From the NCBI RefSeq assembly GCF_025751585.1, contig NZ_JAOWKX010000002.1:186001-250000 (forward strand): a stretch of DNA of 64,000 bases, in the 5' to 3' direction. This document shows positions 7,847 through 16,440 of this stretch, one piece after another (the first letter of the stretch is position 1; each line of letters begins with the position of its first letter). The notes under the pieces were generated by a model. That model was given only the letters and a program-made list of their open reading frames with translations. It did not search any database and was not told the origin of the DNA. Both the position numbers and the translations under genes were made by a program. The DNA comes from Fluctibacter corallii. Its GTDB lineage: Bacteria; Pseudomonadota; Gammaproteobacteria; Enterobacterales; Alteromonadaceae.

Positions 7847-9853
7847 ATGCAATTGAATGTAGTTACCAAGTTGGTATTGGGCTTTGTGGCTCTAGGCTGT
7901 TTGTTACTTTTCACAAATGTAATTTCATATTTTGGATTGAATGAAATTAAGCAATCAGCAGAAGTGGTTGTAAACGAAAAGATGCCCATCCAAGAGAGGA
8001 TGTTAGAGGTTCAAAATACACTGCTCACATTGGCGAAGGAATCCACCAGCGGATATTACAAACAATCGCTTGAGGGCGTGAATGAGAGTCACGCAGCCTT
8101 TGGTACGCTCTCTGATAAACTCCAAGGATACATTGCTGGTGTTGCTTCGTTGGTGGTAAACCGGCAACAATTTGAGAAGGGTGTCAGTCAATCAAATACC
8201 TATCTTTCACTTAGCGAAAAAATGTATCAGACCCGAAAGGAACAACTCAATCTAGACTCCCAAATAGACGCGCTTGCTCAACAGATACTCAGAGGTACTG
8301 ATGAAGCGAGTGCGTTGATGATGGATTTGTCATACATAGAAAGCGACTCGCCTCAGCTCGATACCTTAATCGGCACTGGCACCAATATCGACAACAAGTT
8401 ACTGCCCATGCTTAATTCAGTAAAAGAATATGTGTCGGTAACAGATCCTGAGTTGAGTGACACGATAAAAGGAGACATTGAATTTGTGTTGAGTAATGTT
8501 GCTGTCGATAAAGACTATCTCAATCGTCTTGCGGAAGAAGTAGACACCGATGGCGTGGTTGATATGTTTAACGAACAATTTGCGAATGTTCAGTCTATGG
8601 TGATGTCTGAATCAGGGCTCTTTGCATTACAAAGTAACAAAATTGCATTGCTACAAGAAGCCCAACAGCAAATGGAAGCAGCAGAAGATGCACAGATACA
8701 AGCCATTGATGTGTTCTCAGCCATTTTTGAACAGGTGAACGAAGATGCGAAAGCCGGACAACGGGATATATTAGAGGTAGTCGAGAGCAATATTCTTACT
8801 TCTGTTTTCGTGATGATTGTGGCGTTTATTTTTATTGCTGTTAGCGCGACCTTGGTTGCCAGAATTATCTCGCGCCCGTTAACTAAAATTCAAAATAGCC
8901 TAAGTATTATTAGTAATGGCGATCTAACGCACCTTGCTGACACGCAAGGCCAAGATGAGTTTTCTGTCCTTGCGCAAAACGTTAACCAACTTTCTCAAAG
9001 TCTCCATGCTGTTGTCGGACAAATGCGGGTTCAAGCTGATCAACTTGAAAGTGCTACCAAAGAAAGTGCTCAACTGGGTGAGAAAACCCTTCAGCAAGTC
9101 GATATGCAGCGTGATAAGGTGAATGTCGCGTCAAATAATACACAAACAGTAAAAGAAACCAGCCAGTCTACCCTTGAGCAAATTCGTTTTGCGATGGAGC
9201 AGCTTGACAATGTGAGAGCGCAATCGTCTTCGGCTAGCCAACTTGTGACCAAGAGCCGTCAGCAAATTAGCTTGGTTGCCAAGCACTCAGATACGTCGTC
9301 AGAAATTATGCAGCGTTTAGCAGATAACAGTATTAAGATTGGCAGTATTCTAGATGTGATTAAAACGATCGCAGAGCAAACGAATCTACTCGCATTAAAT
9401 GCAGCCATCGAAGCTGCAAGGGCGGGAGAGCAGGGAAGGGGCTTTGCTGTTGTTGCAGATGAGGTTAGAACGTTAGCAAACCGAACACATGATTCTACGG
9501 AAGAAATCGAGACGATGATTGCGGCTTTGCAAAAAGATTCTGAACAAGCAGTTCATGCAATTAATGAGGGAGCAAAACAAAGCCAAGAGAGCGTTGCATT
9601 AATCACGCAGGTGAACGAACAAGTGGCAGATATTCAATCAATTATTGATAAACTGTTTGAGGTTAACCAGCACATAGTGACAGACACCGAAACACAAGAT
9701 CGCTTACTTGATGAAGTTACACGTGAGTTAGCTCAAATTGTACAGCTAGCAAAACAGAATGCCACTTACACTCAACAGTCTAACGAAGCAACACATCACG
9801 TAGATAAAATGATGCATCAAATGCGAGAGTCTGTATCTAAATTTACGGTGTAG
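7847..9853 (+). CDS. Methyl-accepting chemotaxis protein
   Basis: A 668-residue transmembrane chemoreceptor feeding the CheA/CheW pathway. It has one N-terminal membrane segment (about residues 8-30), a roughly 290-residue mainly helical periplasmic sensor, a second membrane segment (about 320-343), a HAMP linker, and a long cytoplasmic coiled coil. The conserved hairpin tip ([17 protein letters not shown]) lies near residue 510. The sensor length suggests a helical-bimodular-like domain rather than a short four-helix bundle; its ligand cannot be read from sequence. No C-terminal NWETF-like CheR tether is present. The gene is isolated from che genes and ends 21 bp from the convergent LysR gene. 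Confidence 0.93.
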   Translation: MQLNVVTKLVLGFVALGCLLLFTNVISYFGLNEIKQSAEVVVNEKMPIQERMLEVQNTLLTLAKESTSGYYKQSLEGVNESHAAFGTLSDKLQGYIAGVASLVVNRQQFEKGVSQSNTYLSLSEKMYQTRKEQLNLDSQIDALAQQILRGTDEASALMMDLSYIESDSPQLDTLIGTGTNIDNKLLPMLNSVKEYVSVTDPELSDTIKGDIEFVLSNVAVDKDYLNRLAEEVDTDGVVDMFNEQFANVQSMVMSESGLFALQSNKIALLQEAQQQMEAAEDAQIQAIDVFSAIFEQVNEDAKAGQRDILEVVESNILTSVFVMIVAFIFIAVSATLVARIISRPLTKIQNSLSIISNGDLTHLADTQGQDEFSVLAQNVNQLSQSLHAVVGQMRVQADQLESATKESAQLGEKTLQQVDMQRDKVNVASNNTQTVKETSQSTLEQIRFAMEQLDNVRAQSSSASQLVTKSRQQISLVAKHSDTSSEIMQRLADNSIKIGSILDVIKTIAEQTNLLALNAAIEAARAGEQGRGFAVVADEVRTLANRTHDSTEEIETMIAALQKDSEQAVHAINEGAKQSQESVALITQVNEQVADIQSIIDKLFEVNQHIVTDTETQDRLLDEVTRELAQIVQLAKQNATYTQQSNEATHHVDKMMHQMRESVSKFTV

Positions 9854-9874
9854 CATTGTTAGAAGTATTTTTTC

Positions 9875-10768
9875 TTACCCTACACTTTCTGACACATCAA
9901 CAATTTTGTTTTTAATCACGTCTGAGATAAATTTAGCGCGTTTTGTCAGGGGCGCCACTGTATTGTGAATCAAGAAAATCGGTTCTAAAACGGGATTTTC
10001 TAAGCTAAACGCTGATATTGATGCCTGATTTCGGTAAGCCAGTACCGCTGACTTAGGAAGTACAGTGAATCCTAACCCTAAACTAACGGGATCAAGAATC
10101 AAACTAATTTGATTTGAAAAGCCGCTCTGCTTTATTGAGGAGATGCTCGTAAATTCTGAATAGTTTTCTGCTAGTAGTGACGTTCCATGCAATTCACCAT
10201 CGGGGTGATTGATAAAGCCGAGCTGTTCGATTGCCGTCCAAGTAGGCTCTTTGTATTTTGATGGCAACACGAGCAAAAGAGGATCGTTTCCAATTTTTAA
10301 ACTGGTGATGTCTGCTAAAGTTGGGCGCAGTGTCACTATACCAATATCTGCTTTTCGTTGGCTGATAGCACGTTCTGTGTCGGTGTTGGGAGCAAAACGA
10401 AATTGAATCGATAGCTGTGGATGAGTCCTTTGCTCATGGAGCAATCTTTCATAAAGCAATAATCCTACTCCGCCAGGCGACATAATACTGACTTCTCCTT
10501 CATATGGGCTATCCTTTTTAATTTCGGATGGTAGCGATTCTAGGGTATCTAAAATAGCTATTGCGTGCTCATAGAGCGTTTTTGCTGCTTCCGTAGCGAT
10601 GATGTGCTTGCCTTTACGAATGAAAAGTTGTGCGCTGAGTTGCTCTTCAAGCTTGTGTATGTGCTGGCTTACGCCAGGTTGCGTCATATGTAATACCTGA
10701 GCGGTTTGAGTGAAATGTGTGTTTCGGTACAAGACGCAAAACGTTTTGAGAAATATCGGATTTATCAT
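9875..10768 (-). CDS. LysR-family transcriptional regulator
   Basis: A 297-residue LysR-type regulator with an N-terminal winged helix-turn-helix (FTQTAQVLHMTQPGVSQHI, about residues 19-37), a linker helix, and a periplasmic-binding-like effector domain from about residue 90. The divergent orientation to the VOC-family gene at 10880, with a 111-bp AT-rich shared region containing a 16-bp palindrome, is the classic layout for a LysR protein controlling its neighbour and itself. Effector unknown. The ATG at 10768 has no Shine-Dalgarno sequence, which may mean low translation. Confidence 0.92.
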   Translation of the reverse strand: MINPIFLKTFCVLYRNTHFTQTAQVLHMTQPGVSQHIHKLEEQLSAQLFIRKGKHIIATEAAKTLYEHAIAILDTLESLPSEIKKDSPYEGEVSIMSPGGVGLLLYERLLHEQRTHPQLSIQFRFAPNTDTERAISQRKADIGIVTLRPTLADITSLKIGNDPLLLVLPSKYKEPTWTAIEQLGFINHPDGELHGTSLLAENYSEFTSISSIKQSGFSNQISLILDPVSLGLGFTVLPKSAVLAYRNQASISAFSLENPVLEPIFLIHNTVAPLTKRAKFISDVIKNKIVDVSESVG

Positions 10769-10799
10769 AATAATTTATTATTTAAGTGATTATTAATGA

Positions 10800-10815
10800 T
10801 AATTTAACGTAATTA
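10800..10815. promoter_or_regulatory. Palindrome in LysR/VOC divergent promoter region, candidate operator
   Basis: TAATT-taacgt-AATTA is a perfect 5+5 bp dyad with a 6-bp centre, and it fits the loose T-N11-A pattern of LysR sites. It lies 32 bp from the LysR start and 65 bp from the VOC start. The surrounding sequence is AT-rich, so a chance dyad is possible. Confidence 0.4.
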
Positions 10816-10879
10816 TTTGGCTGGCGTAAACTGTATTGGTTGAACATTCATTCATATTCATGTAATCACTGGAGGCGAA

Positions 10880-11383
10880 ATGACAAAGTCTGTTTATCCG
10901 AGAACCTTCTCGCATATTGGTATTTCTGTTCCCGATCTTGAAGAAGCAGTCAAATTCTACACTGGCGTTATGGGGTGGTACCTTATAATGGAGCCAACGA
11001 CGATAGAAGAGGACGATTCTGCAATAGGAGAAATGTGCACTGATGTTTTCGGCAAAGGTTGGGGAAGTTTTAAGATCGCGCATCTTTCAACAGGTGACAG
11101 AGTAGGCGTAGAGATATTTCAGTTCCCGAATCAGCAAACCCCAGACAATAATTTTGAATACTGGAAAACGGGTGTCTTTCATTTCTGTGTGCAGGACCCA
11201 GATGTTGAAGGGTTAGCCGAGAAAATAGTCGCAGCGGGGGGCAAGCGACGTATGGAGAAACCTCGTTATTATTACCCAGGTGAAAAGCCCTACAGAATGA
11301 TTTATATGGAAGATCCTTTCGGTAATATCGTAGAAATTTATAGCCACAGCTACGAATTAATCTACAGTGCGGGCGCGTATTAA
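10880..11383 (+). CDS. VOC-family (glyoxalase/dioxygenase-fold) metalloprotein
   Basis: A 167-residue vicinal-oxygen-chelate protein with the two beta-alpha-beta-beta-beta modules of the fold. The four expected metal ligands can be placed at His 12 (FSHIGI), Glu 78 (VGVEIF), His 101 (VFHFCV) and Glu 152 (NIVEIYS), so a mononuclear metal enzyme is likely. Glyoxalase I, fosfomycin-resistance-like and ring-cleavage enzymes share this pattern, and the sequence does not pick one. GGAGGCG precedes the ATG. Divergence from a LysR regulator suggests substrate-induced expression, so a catabolic or detoxifying role is more likely than a housekeeping glyoxalase. Confidence 0.85.
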   Translation: MTKSVYPRTFSHIGISVPDLEEAVKFYTGVMGWYLIMEPTTIEEDDSAIGEMCTDVFGKGWGSFKIAHLSTGDRVGVEIFQFPNQQTPDNNFEYWKTGVFHFCVQDPDVEGLAEKIVAAGGKRRMEKPRYYYPGEKPYRMIYMEDPFGNIVEIYSHSYELIYSAGAY

Positions 11384-11408
11384 ATCGCTTCTAAAGAGTA
11401 TAAAACTG

Positions 11409-11433
11409 AAAAAGGAGCCATCGGCTCCTTTTT
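11409..11433. terminator. Bidirectional terminator between VOC gene and fldA
   Basis: The stem AAAAAGGAGCC (11409-11419) pairs with GGCTCCTTTTT (11423-11433) over an ATC loop. A- and T-runs on both sides allow use on both strands. Confidence 0.9.
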
Positions 11434-11453
11434 GTGCTCAATACTACCTAAGC

Positions 11454-11978
11454 TTAAGCTAATTCGGCTAAGCACATCTCTTCGTGGAGCTGCTTACACC
11501 AAGCTTTAACACGGCTATCTGTTAGTTCAGGTTGACGGTCTTCATCAATGCCCAAACCCACGAAATGATTTTCGTCAGCCATGCCTTTTGATGCTTCAAA
11601 ATCGTAGCTTTCTGTTGGCCATTGACCGATTAAAATTGCACCTTTAGGTTCAACAATATCTCTGATCATGCCCATCGCATCAAGAAAATATTCTGCGTAA
11701 TCTTCTTGATCTCCGCAACCGAAAATAGCCACTAACTTATCTGCAAAATCGATTTCTTCCAATTCAGGAAAGAAATCGTCCCAATCACATTGAGCCTCAC
11801 CATAATACCAGGTGGGAATACCAAAGATTAGCAGGTCAAAGTCTGCAATTTGCTCTTTACTGCTCTTGGCGATGTCGTGAACCTCAATCAGGTTTTTACC
11901 CAGCTCTTTTTGGATCATTTTGGCAACATGCTCGGTGTTGCCAGTGTCGCTTCCGAAGAACAGACCTACACTTGCCAT
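11454..11978 (-). CDS. fldA: Long-chain flavodoxin
   Basis: An FMN-binding one-electron carrier in the cytoplasm, substituting for ferredoxin and serving radical SAM and other reductive enzymes. At 174 residues it has the long-chain insertion. The phosphate-binding loop GSDTGNTE lies at residues 9-16. The isoalloxazine-flanking segments PTWYYGEAQCDWDD and FGCGDQEDYAEYF carry the expected aromatic residues. GAGGTG precedes the ATG. It lies downstream of a DUF2788 membrane protein gene and ybfF in the same direction. Flavodoxins are often iron-responsive, and fur lies 3.9 kb away. Confidence 0.95.
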   Translation of the reverse strand: MASVGLFFGSDTGNTEHVAKMIQKELGKNLIEVHDIAKSSKEQIADFDLLIFGIPTWYYGEAQCDWDDFFPELEEIDFADKLVAIFGCGDQEDYAEYFLDAMGMIRDIVEPKGAILIGQWPTESYDFEASKGMADENHFVGLGIDEDRQPELTDSRVKAWCKQLHEEMCLAELA

Positions 11979-12021
11979 TTTTTAAGACACCTCAAGTTTA
12001 TAAATCAAAGAAATAACCTAA

Positions 12022-12246
12022 TTATCCGGTTACTCCGCTAGACTGCCAGAAGACTTGAATGAGCCCTTTGGCAATAAAGCCGGCCGCACCTAAAAAGAGT
12101 ACTAGATACGCAATTGCGCGACCGAACATAGGAACATCGTTCTTTTTCAGCACATCGTGGATCGCAAATCCCATCAAGACAAACAGGCCTGCAAGGGCCA
12201 AATTTAAGATGATTGCTTCAATTTGCTCGTAATATTCATTTAGCAT
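12022..12246 (-). CDS. DUF2788 small membrane protein
   Basis: A 74-residue integral membrane protein with two predicted helices (about residues 12-29 and 44-66) separated by a charged loop (HDVLKKNDVPMFGR). It matches the DUF2788 family, commonly encoded between ybfF and fldA in marine gammaproteobacteria. Function unknown. The position suggests co-transcription with fldA (43-bp gap) and perhaps ybfF (84-bp gap), but no functional link is established. Confidence 0.85.
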   Translation of the reverse strand: MLNEYYEQIEAIILNLALAGLFVLMGFAIHDVLKKNDVPMFGRAIAYLVLFLGAAGFIAKGLIQVFWQSSGVTG

Positions 12247-12330
12247 TTTAGTTCATCGAAGTGTGAAACGGCGCGAACTATATCACATATCAGTCATTAA
12301 TCGAATGCTAATGACTCTTATTCGCACACG

Positions 12331-13125
12331 TTAGTCATTAATAAAATTTCTGACAATATGATTGAAGGCTGCTGGTTTTTCTGCATGTAACCAGTGTCCT
12401 GCGCTTCCAATCACTTTTGCCTGACTATTTGGAAACAATGCGAGAATTCGCTCTTTATACGCTGGTTTAATGTAATCTGATCGTCCTCCTTTGACAAAAA
12501 GTACTGGGTTATCAAATGTGCCCTTAACAGGCAATGCTCCGGACAGCGTATCATAGTTACGCTCTAGCATGGGTAAATTAAATCGCCATTGCCATTGTCC
12601 GTTCTCTTGATAAAGGCTTTTTAATAGAAATTGTCTGACGCCCGTTTCTGATATGCACTCGGCTAGCATAGCATCGGCGTCTGATCGTGTATTGATAGAT
12701 GTCAAATCAACGTTATTTAAACCTTGAAAAACCGATTGATGTCTTGCTTCATAGGCGACAGGGGCAATATCAGCCACAATTAATCTTTCTATTTTTATTG
12801 CGCCTTCTAAAGCGACTTGCATTGCGACTTTCCCTCCGAGTGAATGACCTAAGAGGATGTAAGAATCGAATGACAATGAATCTAGCAATTCCACGATCTG
12901 CTTAGCGTAATCAGAAAATGAAAACGTATTCGAGTGCGTAGATTTACCATGATCGGGTAAATCAATAGAAATAACACTGCGTTCTGATTCAAATTCACGT
13001 CTCACTAGAGCTAGGTTTTCTAAGCTTCCAAACAAACCGTGGATCAACACGAGTGGAGCGCGAGATTGGCCGTCTGCATGGGCTTCATCTGCAGGAAAAT
13101 GTGAAATTTGATAGTGTAAAGTCAT
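12331..13125 (-). CDS. ybfF: YbfF-like alpha/beta-hydrolase (esterase)
   Basis: A 264-residue alpha/beta-hydrolase resembling E. coli YbfF, an esterase active on acyl-CoA and short esters in vitro. The oxyanion segment HGLFGS is at residues 29-34, the nucleophile Ser 95 is in GHSLGG, an acid candidate is in FVKGGRSDYI, and the catalytic His is in SAGHWLHAEKP. The absence of a signal peptide implies a cytosolic location. The order ybfF, DUF2788, fldA is conserved in related genera; seqA, often the upstream partner of ybfF, is not here, and an H-NS-like gene takes its place. Confidence 0.88.
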   Translation of the reverse strand: MTLHYQISHFPADEAHADGQSRAPLVLIHGLFGSLENLALVRREFESERSVISIDLPDHGKSTHSNTFSFSDYAKQIVELLDSLSFDSYILLGHSLGGKVAMQVALEGAIKIERLIVADIAPVAYEARHQSVFQGLNNVDLTSINTRSDADAMLAECISETGVRQFLLKSLYQENGQWQWRFNLPMLERNYDTLSGALPVKGTFDNPVLFVKGGRSDYIKPAYKERILALFPNSQAKVIGSAGHWLHAEKPAAFNHIVRNFIND

Positions 13126-13258
13126 ACAACGCCATTACGAATAATTTTGCTAAAAGTATTGGGGCGAAACTACGCATTTCAAGTCAAGGTAAGAAAAAGC
13201 CCATTTCAGCGTGATGGCTATATGGTTATGTAGTAGGAAATAGAATTGGGTAAAGAGT

Positions 13259-13280
13259 AAAGGCCACATGAGTGACCTTT
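13259..13280 (-). terminator. Probable terminator of the H-NS-like gene
   Basis: A 9-bp stem with one internal mismatch (13259-13267 against 13272-13280, loop ATGA) lies just after the H-NS-like stop codon. On the minus strand it is followed by a T-rich but interrupted tail (TTTACTCTTT). Confidence 0.5.
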
Positions 13281-13295
13281 ATCTTGATTTAGTGA

Positions 13296-13694
13296 TTATA
13301 GTAAGAAATCGTCTAAATCTTTTCCGTCGGCCAATGCTTGAGAAAAGACTTTCGGCATTCTACCAATGCCCGTCCAAGTATGCTCAGAGCCGTCTTTATC
13401 ACGAAGAATATATTTAACAGGGCGTTTTGAACCGGTTTTTCTTAGCTTTTTCGCGACATCAGTTGATTGAAGATCTTCAAGTGCTAGCCCTGCTTCTTCT
13501 AATTGCTTACAAATCGCATCTATCTTATCGAGCTTTTCTTTTTCAACCTTTCTAAGTTCCTCTTCTTTAACGCGGCGCGTTTCGATAATTTTATTTAATT
13601 TATCTGCAACTTCTGTCAATTCTTCTAAAGATAAATCCTTAACTGCGCCTTGAAGACGTCTTCCGTGAGTTAAAATAGATAAAAACTCGTTCAT
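13296..13694 (-). CDS. H-NS family nucleoid protein
   Basis: A 132-residue H-NS-like xenogeneic silencer or nucleoid organiser. Residues 20-70 form a highly charged coiled coil for oligomerisation. Residues about 92-132 form the C-terminal DNA-binding domain, with YILRDKDGSEHTWTG followed by IGRMP. The minor-groove loop reads G-I-G-R-M-P at 109-114, where enterobacterial H-NS has G-Q-G-R-T-P, so the central Arg is kept but the Gln is Ile. The gene is flanked by hairpins on both sides and is probably transcribed alone. Binding preference and regulon cannot be deduced here. Confidence 0.9.
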   Translation of the reverse strand: MNEFLSILTHGRRLQGAVKDLSLEELTEVADKLNKIIETRRVKEEELRKVEKEKLDKIDAICKQLEEAGLALEDLQSTDVAKKLRKTGSKRPVKYILRDKDGSEHTWTGIGRMPKVFSQALADGKDLDDFLL

Positions 13695-13756
13695 TCTTGG
13701 TACCTAAAATATAATGTGGTTTGCAAATCTAAATTGGAGTTTAACTTAATTTAATC

Positions 13757-13787
13757 AAAAAAAAAGCGACTAATGCCGCTTTTTCTT
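13757..13787 (-). terminator. Terminator of ETF-QO gene
   Basis: AAAAAGCG (13761-13768) pairs with CGCTTTTT (13777-13784) over an 8-nt loop. The plus-strand A-run at 13757-13765 becomes the U-tract on the minus strand, 22 bp after the ETF-QO stop codon. Confidence 0.8.
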
Positions 13788-13808
13788 AATTAATTTACAA
13801 ATCAATAC

Positions 13809-15458
13809 CTACATATTTGGATAATTTGGCCCACCTGTACCTTCAGGTGTGACCCAAGTGATATTTTGACTCGGGTCTTTAATATCACAGGTTTTGCAGT
13901 GAACACAGTTCTGACTATTAATTTGAAAAACTTTATTTCCTTGTTCATCTTCCACTACTTCGTATACGCCAGCAGGGCAATACCTTTGCGCGGGTTCAGC
14001 GTATTTAGGAAGATTTACGTTAATGGGTATATCGGGATTATTTAATTTTAAATGAGAAGGCTGATCTTCTTCGTGATTCGTATTTGATAGAAATACGGAA
14101 GACAGTTTATCAAAACTTAACACACCGTCAGGTTTTGGATATGCAATCATTTCACATGACGATGCGTCCTTTAATTGCGCATAATCTTTGTGGTTGTCTT
14201 GAAGATTAACAAACATATTTCCGCCAAAGAAATTTTGCTCAACTGTGTTAAATACACCTCCCCAAAAGCTCCCAAACTTGTGCATCGCAGGACCAAAATT
14301 TCTGGAATGATAAAGTTCATCATAAACCCAAGATGCCTTAAATGCTTCCTCAAATTCTGTTAAATCTTTACCCTCAGCACGCTCTTCCGACAGGGCTGTA
14401 AAGAGGGTTTCAGCCGCTAGCATGCCTGTCTTCATTGCCGTATGGTTGCCTTTAATTTTCGCGAAATTCAACGTACCCGCATTACAACCCACTAACATAC
14501 CGCCAGGGAAGGTCATCTTGGGAAGGGAATTAAATCCACCTTTAGTGATTGCTCGTGCACCATAAGAAACGCGCTTTCCGCCTTCGAGGTATTGTTTAAA
14601 CACTGGGTGGTGTTTCATTCGCTGAAATTCGTCAAATGGACTTAGGTGTGGATTGTCGTAATTTAAATCGATAATTAGCCCAACAAAGACTTGATTGTTT
14701 TCAGCGTGGTAGAGATAACTACCGCCATTACAGTCAGTAAGTGGCCAGCCACCAGAGTGAACGACTAGGCCTTCATGATGCTTTTCAGGATCGATATCCC
14801 AAATCTCTTTGAAGCCAATGCCATAATGTTGAGGTGACTTGCCTTCATCCAAGCCAAATTTCTCGATAAGTTGTTTACCTAAATGGCCACGGCAACCTTC
14901 GGCAAAAATAGTTTGTTTGGCACGTAACTCCATGCCGGGCATATAGGAATCTTTTTGTTCACCATTAGCCCCAATACCCATATCACCTGTAATGACTCCG
15001 CCAATACTGCCATCTTCGTTTTCAATCAATGAAGCGGCGGGGAAGCCTGGAAATATCTCAACCCCCAGTTGTTCTGCTTGCTCAGCAAGCCAGCGACAAA
15101 CATTGCCCATACTCACAATGTAGTTGCCTTCATTGTGCATGGTTTTTGGGGTGATGGCATTAGGAAGCTTCTGGGCGCGCGTGTCGTCATTTAGCAGATA
15201 AATATGGTCTTCTGACACTTTGGTATTGAGCGGCGCATTTTTTTCTTTCCAATCTGGAATGAGCTCGTTTAACGCCTTTGGTTCAAATACTGCACCAGAT
15301 AGAATATGTGCACCGACTTCTGAGCCTTTTTCAACAACGCATATCATCAGCTCTTGTTGTTTTTCGTTGGCAAGCTGCATGAGTCGAATAGCTGTTGAGA
15401 GCCCAGCAGGTCCTGCTCCGACTATGACGACATCAAATTCCATAGATTCGCGTTCCAC
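13809..15458 (-). CDS. Electron transfer flavoprotein:ubiquinone oxidoreductase (ETF-QO)
   Basis: A membrane-associated flavoprotein that passes electrons from reduced ETF to ubiquinone, linking acyl-CoA dehydrogenases to respiration. The 549-residue protein begins with an FAD Rossmann motif (VVIVGAGPAGLSTAI), followed by the mixed FAD/quinone-binding body. It ends in a 4Fe-4S domain with RYCPAGVYEV, NCVHCKTCDIKDP and the typical C-terminal GGPNYPNM. The GTG at 15458 is chosen because AAAGGAG sits 6 nt upstream; an ATG five codons later lacks a site. Divergent from etfBA across a region with two palindromes, so joint control is likely. Confidence 0.95.
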   Translation of the reverse strand: MERESMEFDVVIVGAGPAGLSTAIRLMQLANEKQQELMICVVEKGSEVGAHILSGAVFEPKALNELIPDWKEKNAPLNTKVSEDHIYLLNDDTRAQKLPNAITPKTMHNEGNYIVSMGNVCRWLAEQAEQLGVEIFPGFPAASLIENEDGSIGGVITGDMGIGANGEQKDSYMPGMELRAKQTIFAEGCRGHLGKQLIEKFGLDEGKSPQHYGIGFKEIWDIDPEKHHEGLVVHSGGWPLTDCNGGSYLYHAENNQVFVGLIIDLNYDNPHLSPFDEFQRMKHHPVFKQYLEGGKRVSYGARAITKGGFNSLPKMTFPGGMLVGCNAGTLNFAKIKGNHTAMKTGMLAAETLFTALSEERAEGKDLTEFEEAFKASWVYDELYHSRNFGPAMHKFGSFWGGVFNTVEQNFFGGNMFVNLQDNHKDYAQLKDASSCEMIAYPKPDGVLSFDKLSSVFLSNTNHEEDQPSHLKLNNPDIPINVNLPKYAEPAQRYCPAGVYEVVEDEQGNKVFQINSQNCVHCKTCDIKDPSQNITWVTPEGTGGPNYPNM

Positions 15459-15498
15459 TGGTTTCTCCTTTGTTATAGTAAACTATTAGTTAAAGAAA

Positions 15499-15516
15499 TT
15501 TTGACCATTGTCAAAA
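15499..15516. promoter_or_regulatory. Palindrome 1 in ETF divergent promoter region
   Basis: TTTTGAC-CATT-GTCAAAA is a perfect 7+7 bp inverted repeat with a 4-bp spacer. It lies 41 bp upstream of the ETF-QO start and 55 bp, centre to centre, from a second dyad sharing the TTGAC/GTCAA arms. It is a candidate operator for a dimeric repressor; the regulator is not identified. Confidence 0.55.
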
Positions 15517-15553
15517 ATAAGTAAATTTAATGAAGGTCAAAAGGGTAGTGTTG

Positions 15554-15571
15554 GTTGACGCTCACGTCAAC
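15554..15571. promoter_or_regulatory. Palindrome 2 in ETF divergent promoter region
   Basis: GTTGACG-CTCA-CGTCAAC is a perfect 7+7 bp inverted repeat with a 4-bp spacer, and a further half site (ATTGACG) lies at 15581-15587. As I recall, MerR-family regulators of branched-chain and fatty-acyl catabolism in this group use sites of the form TTGACG/CGTCAA, which would suit an ETF locus. That link is from memory and not shown here. Confidence 0.55.
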
Positions 15572-15690
15572 TATAAGTACATTGACGCCACCCGAGCGGT
15601 AAAACCGTATTACCCTACCTGAGACATATCAGGCAGTTTATGATTGTGTCTCGGTATTATATTGTAAAACGCCTAAGCATAGAGGTGAAA

Positions 15691-16440
15691 ATGAAAATAC
15701 TTGTGCCGGTTAAACGCGCCATCGATTACAACGTTAAGGTGAGAGTAAAACCTGACAATTCGGCGGTTGACCTTACGAATACAAAAATGTCTATCAATCC
15801 ATTTTGCGAAATTGCAGTGGAAGAAGCGGTTAGATTGAAGGAAAAGGGCGTTGCAACTGAAATAGTTGTGGTGTCTATTGGTGACAAAGCCTGTCAGGAG
15901 CAAATTCGAACTGCATTAGCACTGGGTGCTGATCGCGGTATCCAAATTGACACTGACGCACAGCTTGACTCGCTTCAAATCGCCAAACTTTTACAAAAGG
16001 TGGTTGAAGAAGAATCACCAGAGTTGGTGATTTTAGGTAAGCAGTCAATTGACTCAGACAACAACCAGACTGGTCAAATGCTAGCCGCTTTGACGGGCAT
16101 GCCTCAGGGCACGTTTGCGTCAGAAGTGAATGTTGATGACGGCAAGGTGAATGTTACCCGTGAAATTGACGGTGGTTTGCAAACCGTGCAACTGACGCTT
16201 CCAGCGGTTGTCACGACTGATTTACGCTTAAATGAGCCGCGTTACGCCTCACTTCCGAATATTATGAAAGCCAAGCGTAAGCCGTTAGACGTAAAAAGTG
16301 CAGCAGATTTTGGTGTCGATTTAACGTCGCATGTTTCTGTGATTAAAGTGACGCCTCCACCACAGCGTGAAGGTGGTATTAAAGTGGCGGATGTTGCTGA
16401 GTTGGTTGAAAAGTTAAAAAATGAAGCGAAGGTGATCTAA
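15691..16440 (+). CDS. etfB: Electron transfer flavoprotein subunit beta
   Basis: The AMP-binding beta subunit of the soluble ETF heterodimer, which takes electrons from acyl-CoA dehydrogenases. The 249-residue protein starts [17 protein letters not shown], the universal family N-terminus, and contains the signature [18 protein letters not shown] and [11 protein letters not shown]. The ATG at 15691 has an AGAGGTG site; an upstream in-frame ATG at 15640 would add 17 unlikely residues. It overlaps etfA by 1 nt (TAATG), indicating coupled translation. It serves any acyl-CoA dehydrogenase in the cell, including the one at 26.6 kb. Confidence 0.97.
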   Translation: MKILVPVKRAIDYNVKVRVKPDNSAVDLTNTKMSINPFCEIAVEEAVRLKEKGVATEIVVVSIGDKACQEQIRTALALGADRGIQIDTDAQLDSLQIAKLLQKVVEEESPELVILGKQSIDSDNNQTGQMLAALTGMPQGTFASEVNVDDGKVNVTREIDGGLQTVQLTLPAVVTTDLRLNEPRYASLPNIMKAKRKPLDVKSAADFGVDLTSHVSVIKVTPPPQREGGIKVADVAELVEKLKNEAKVI

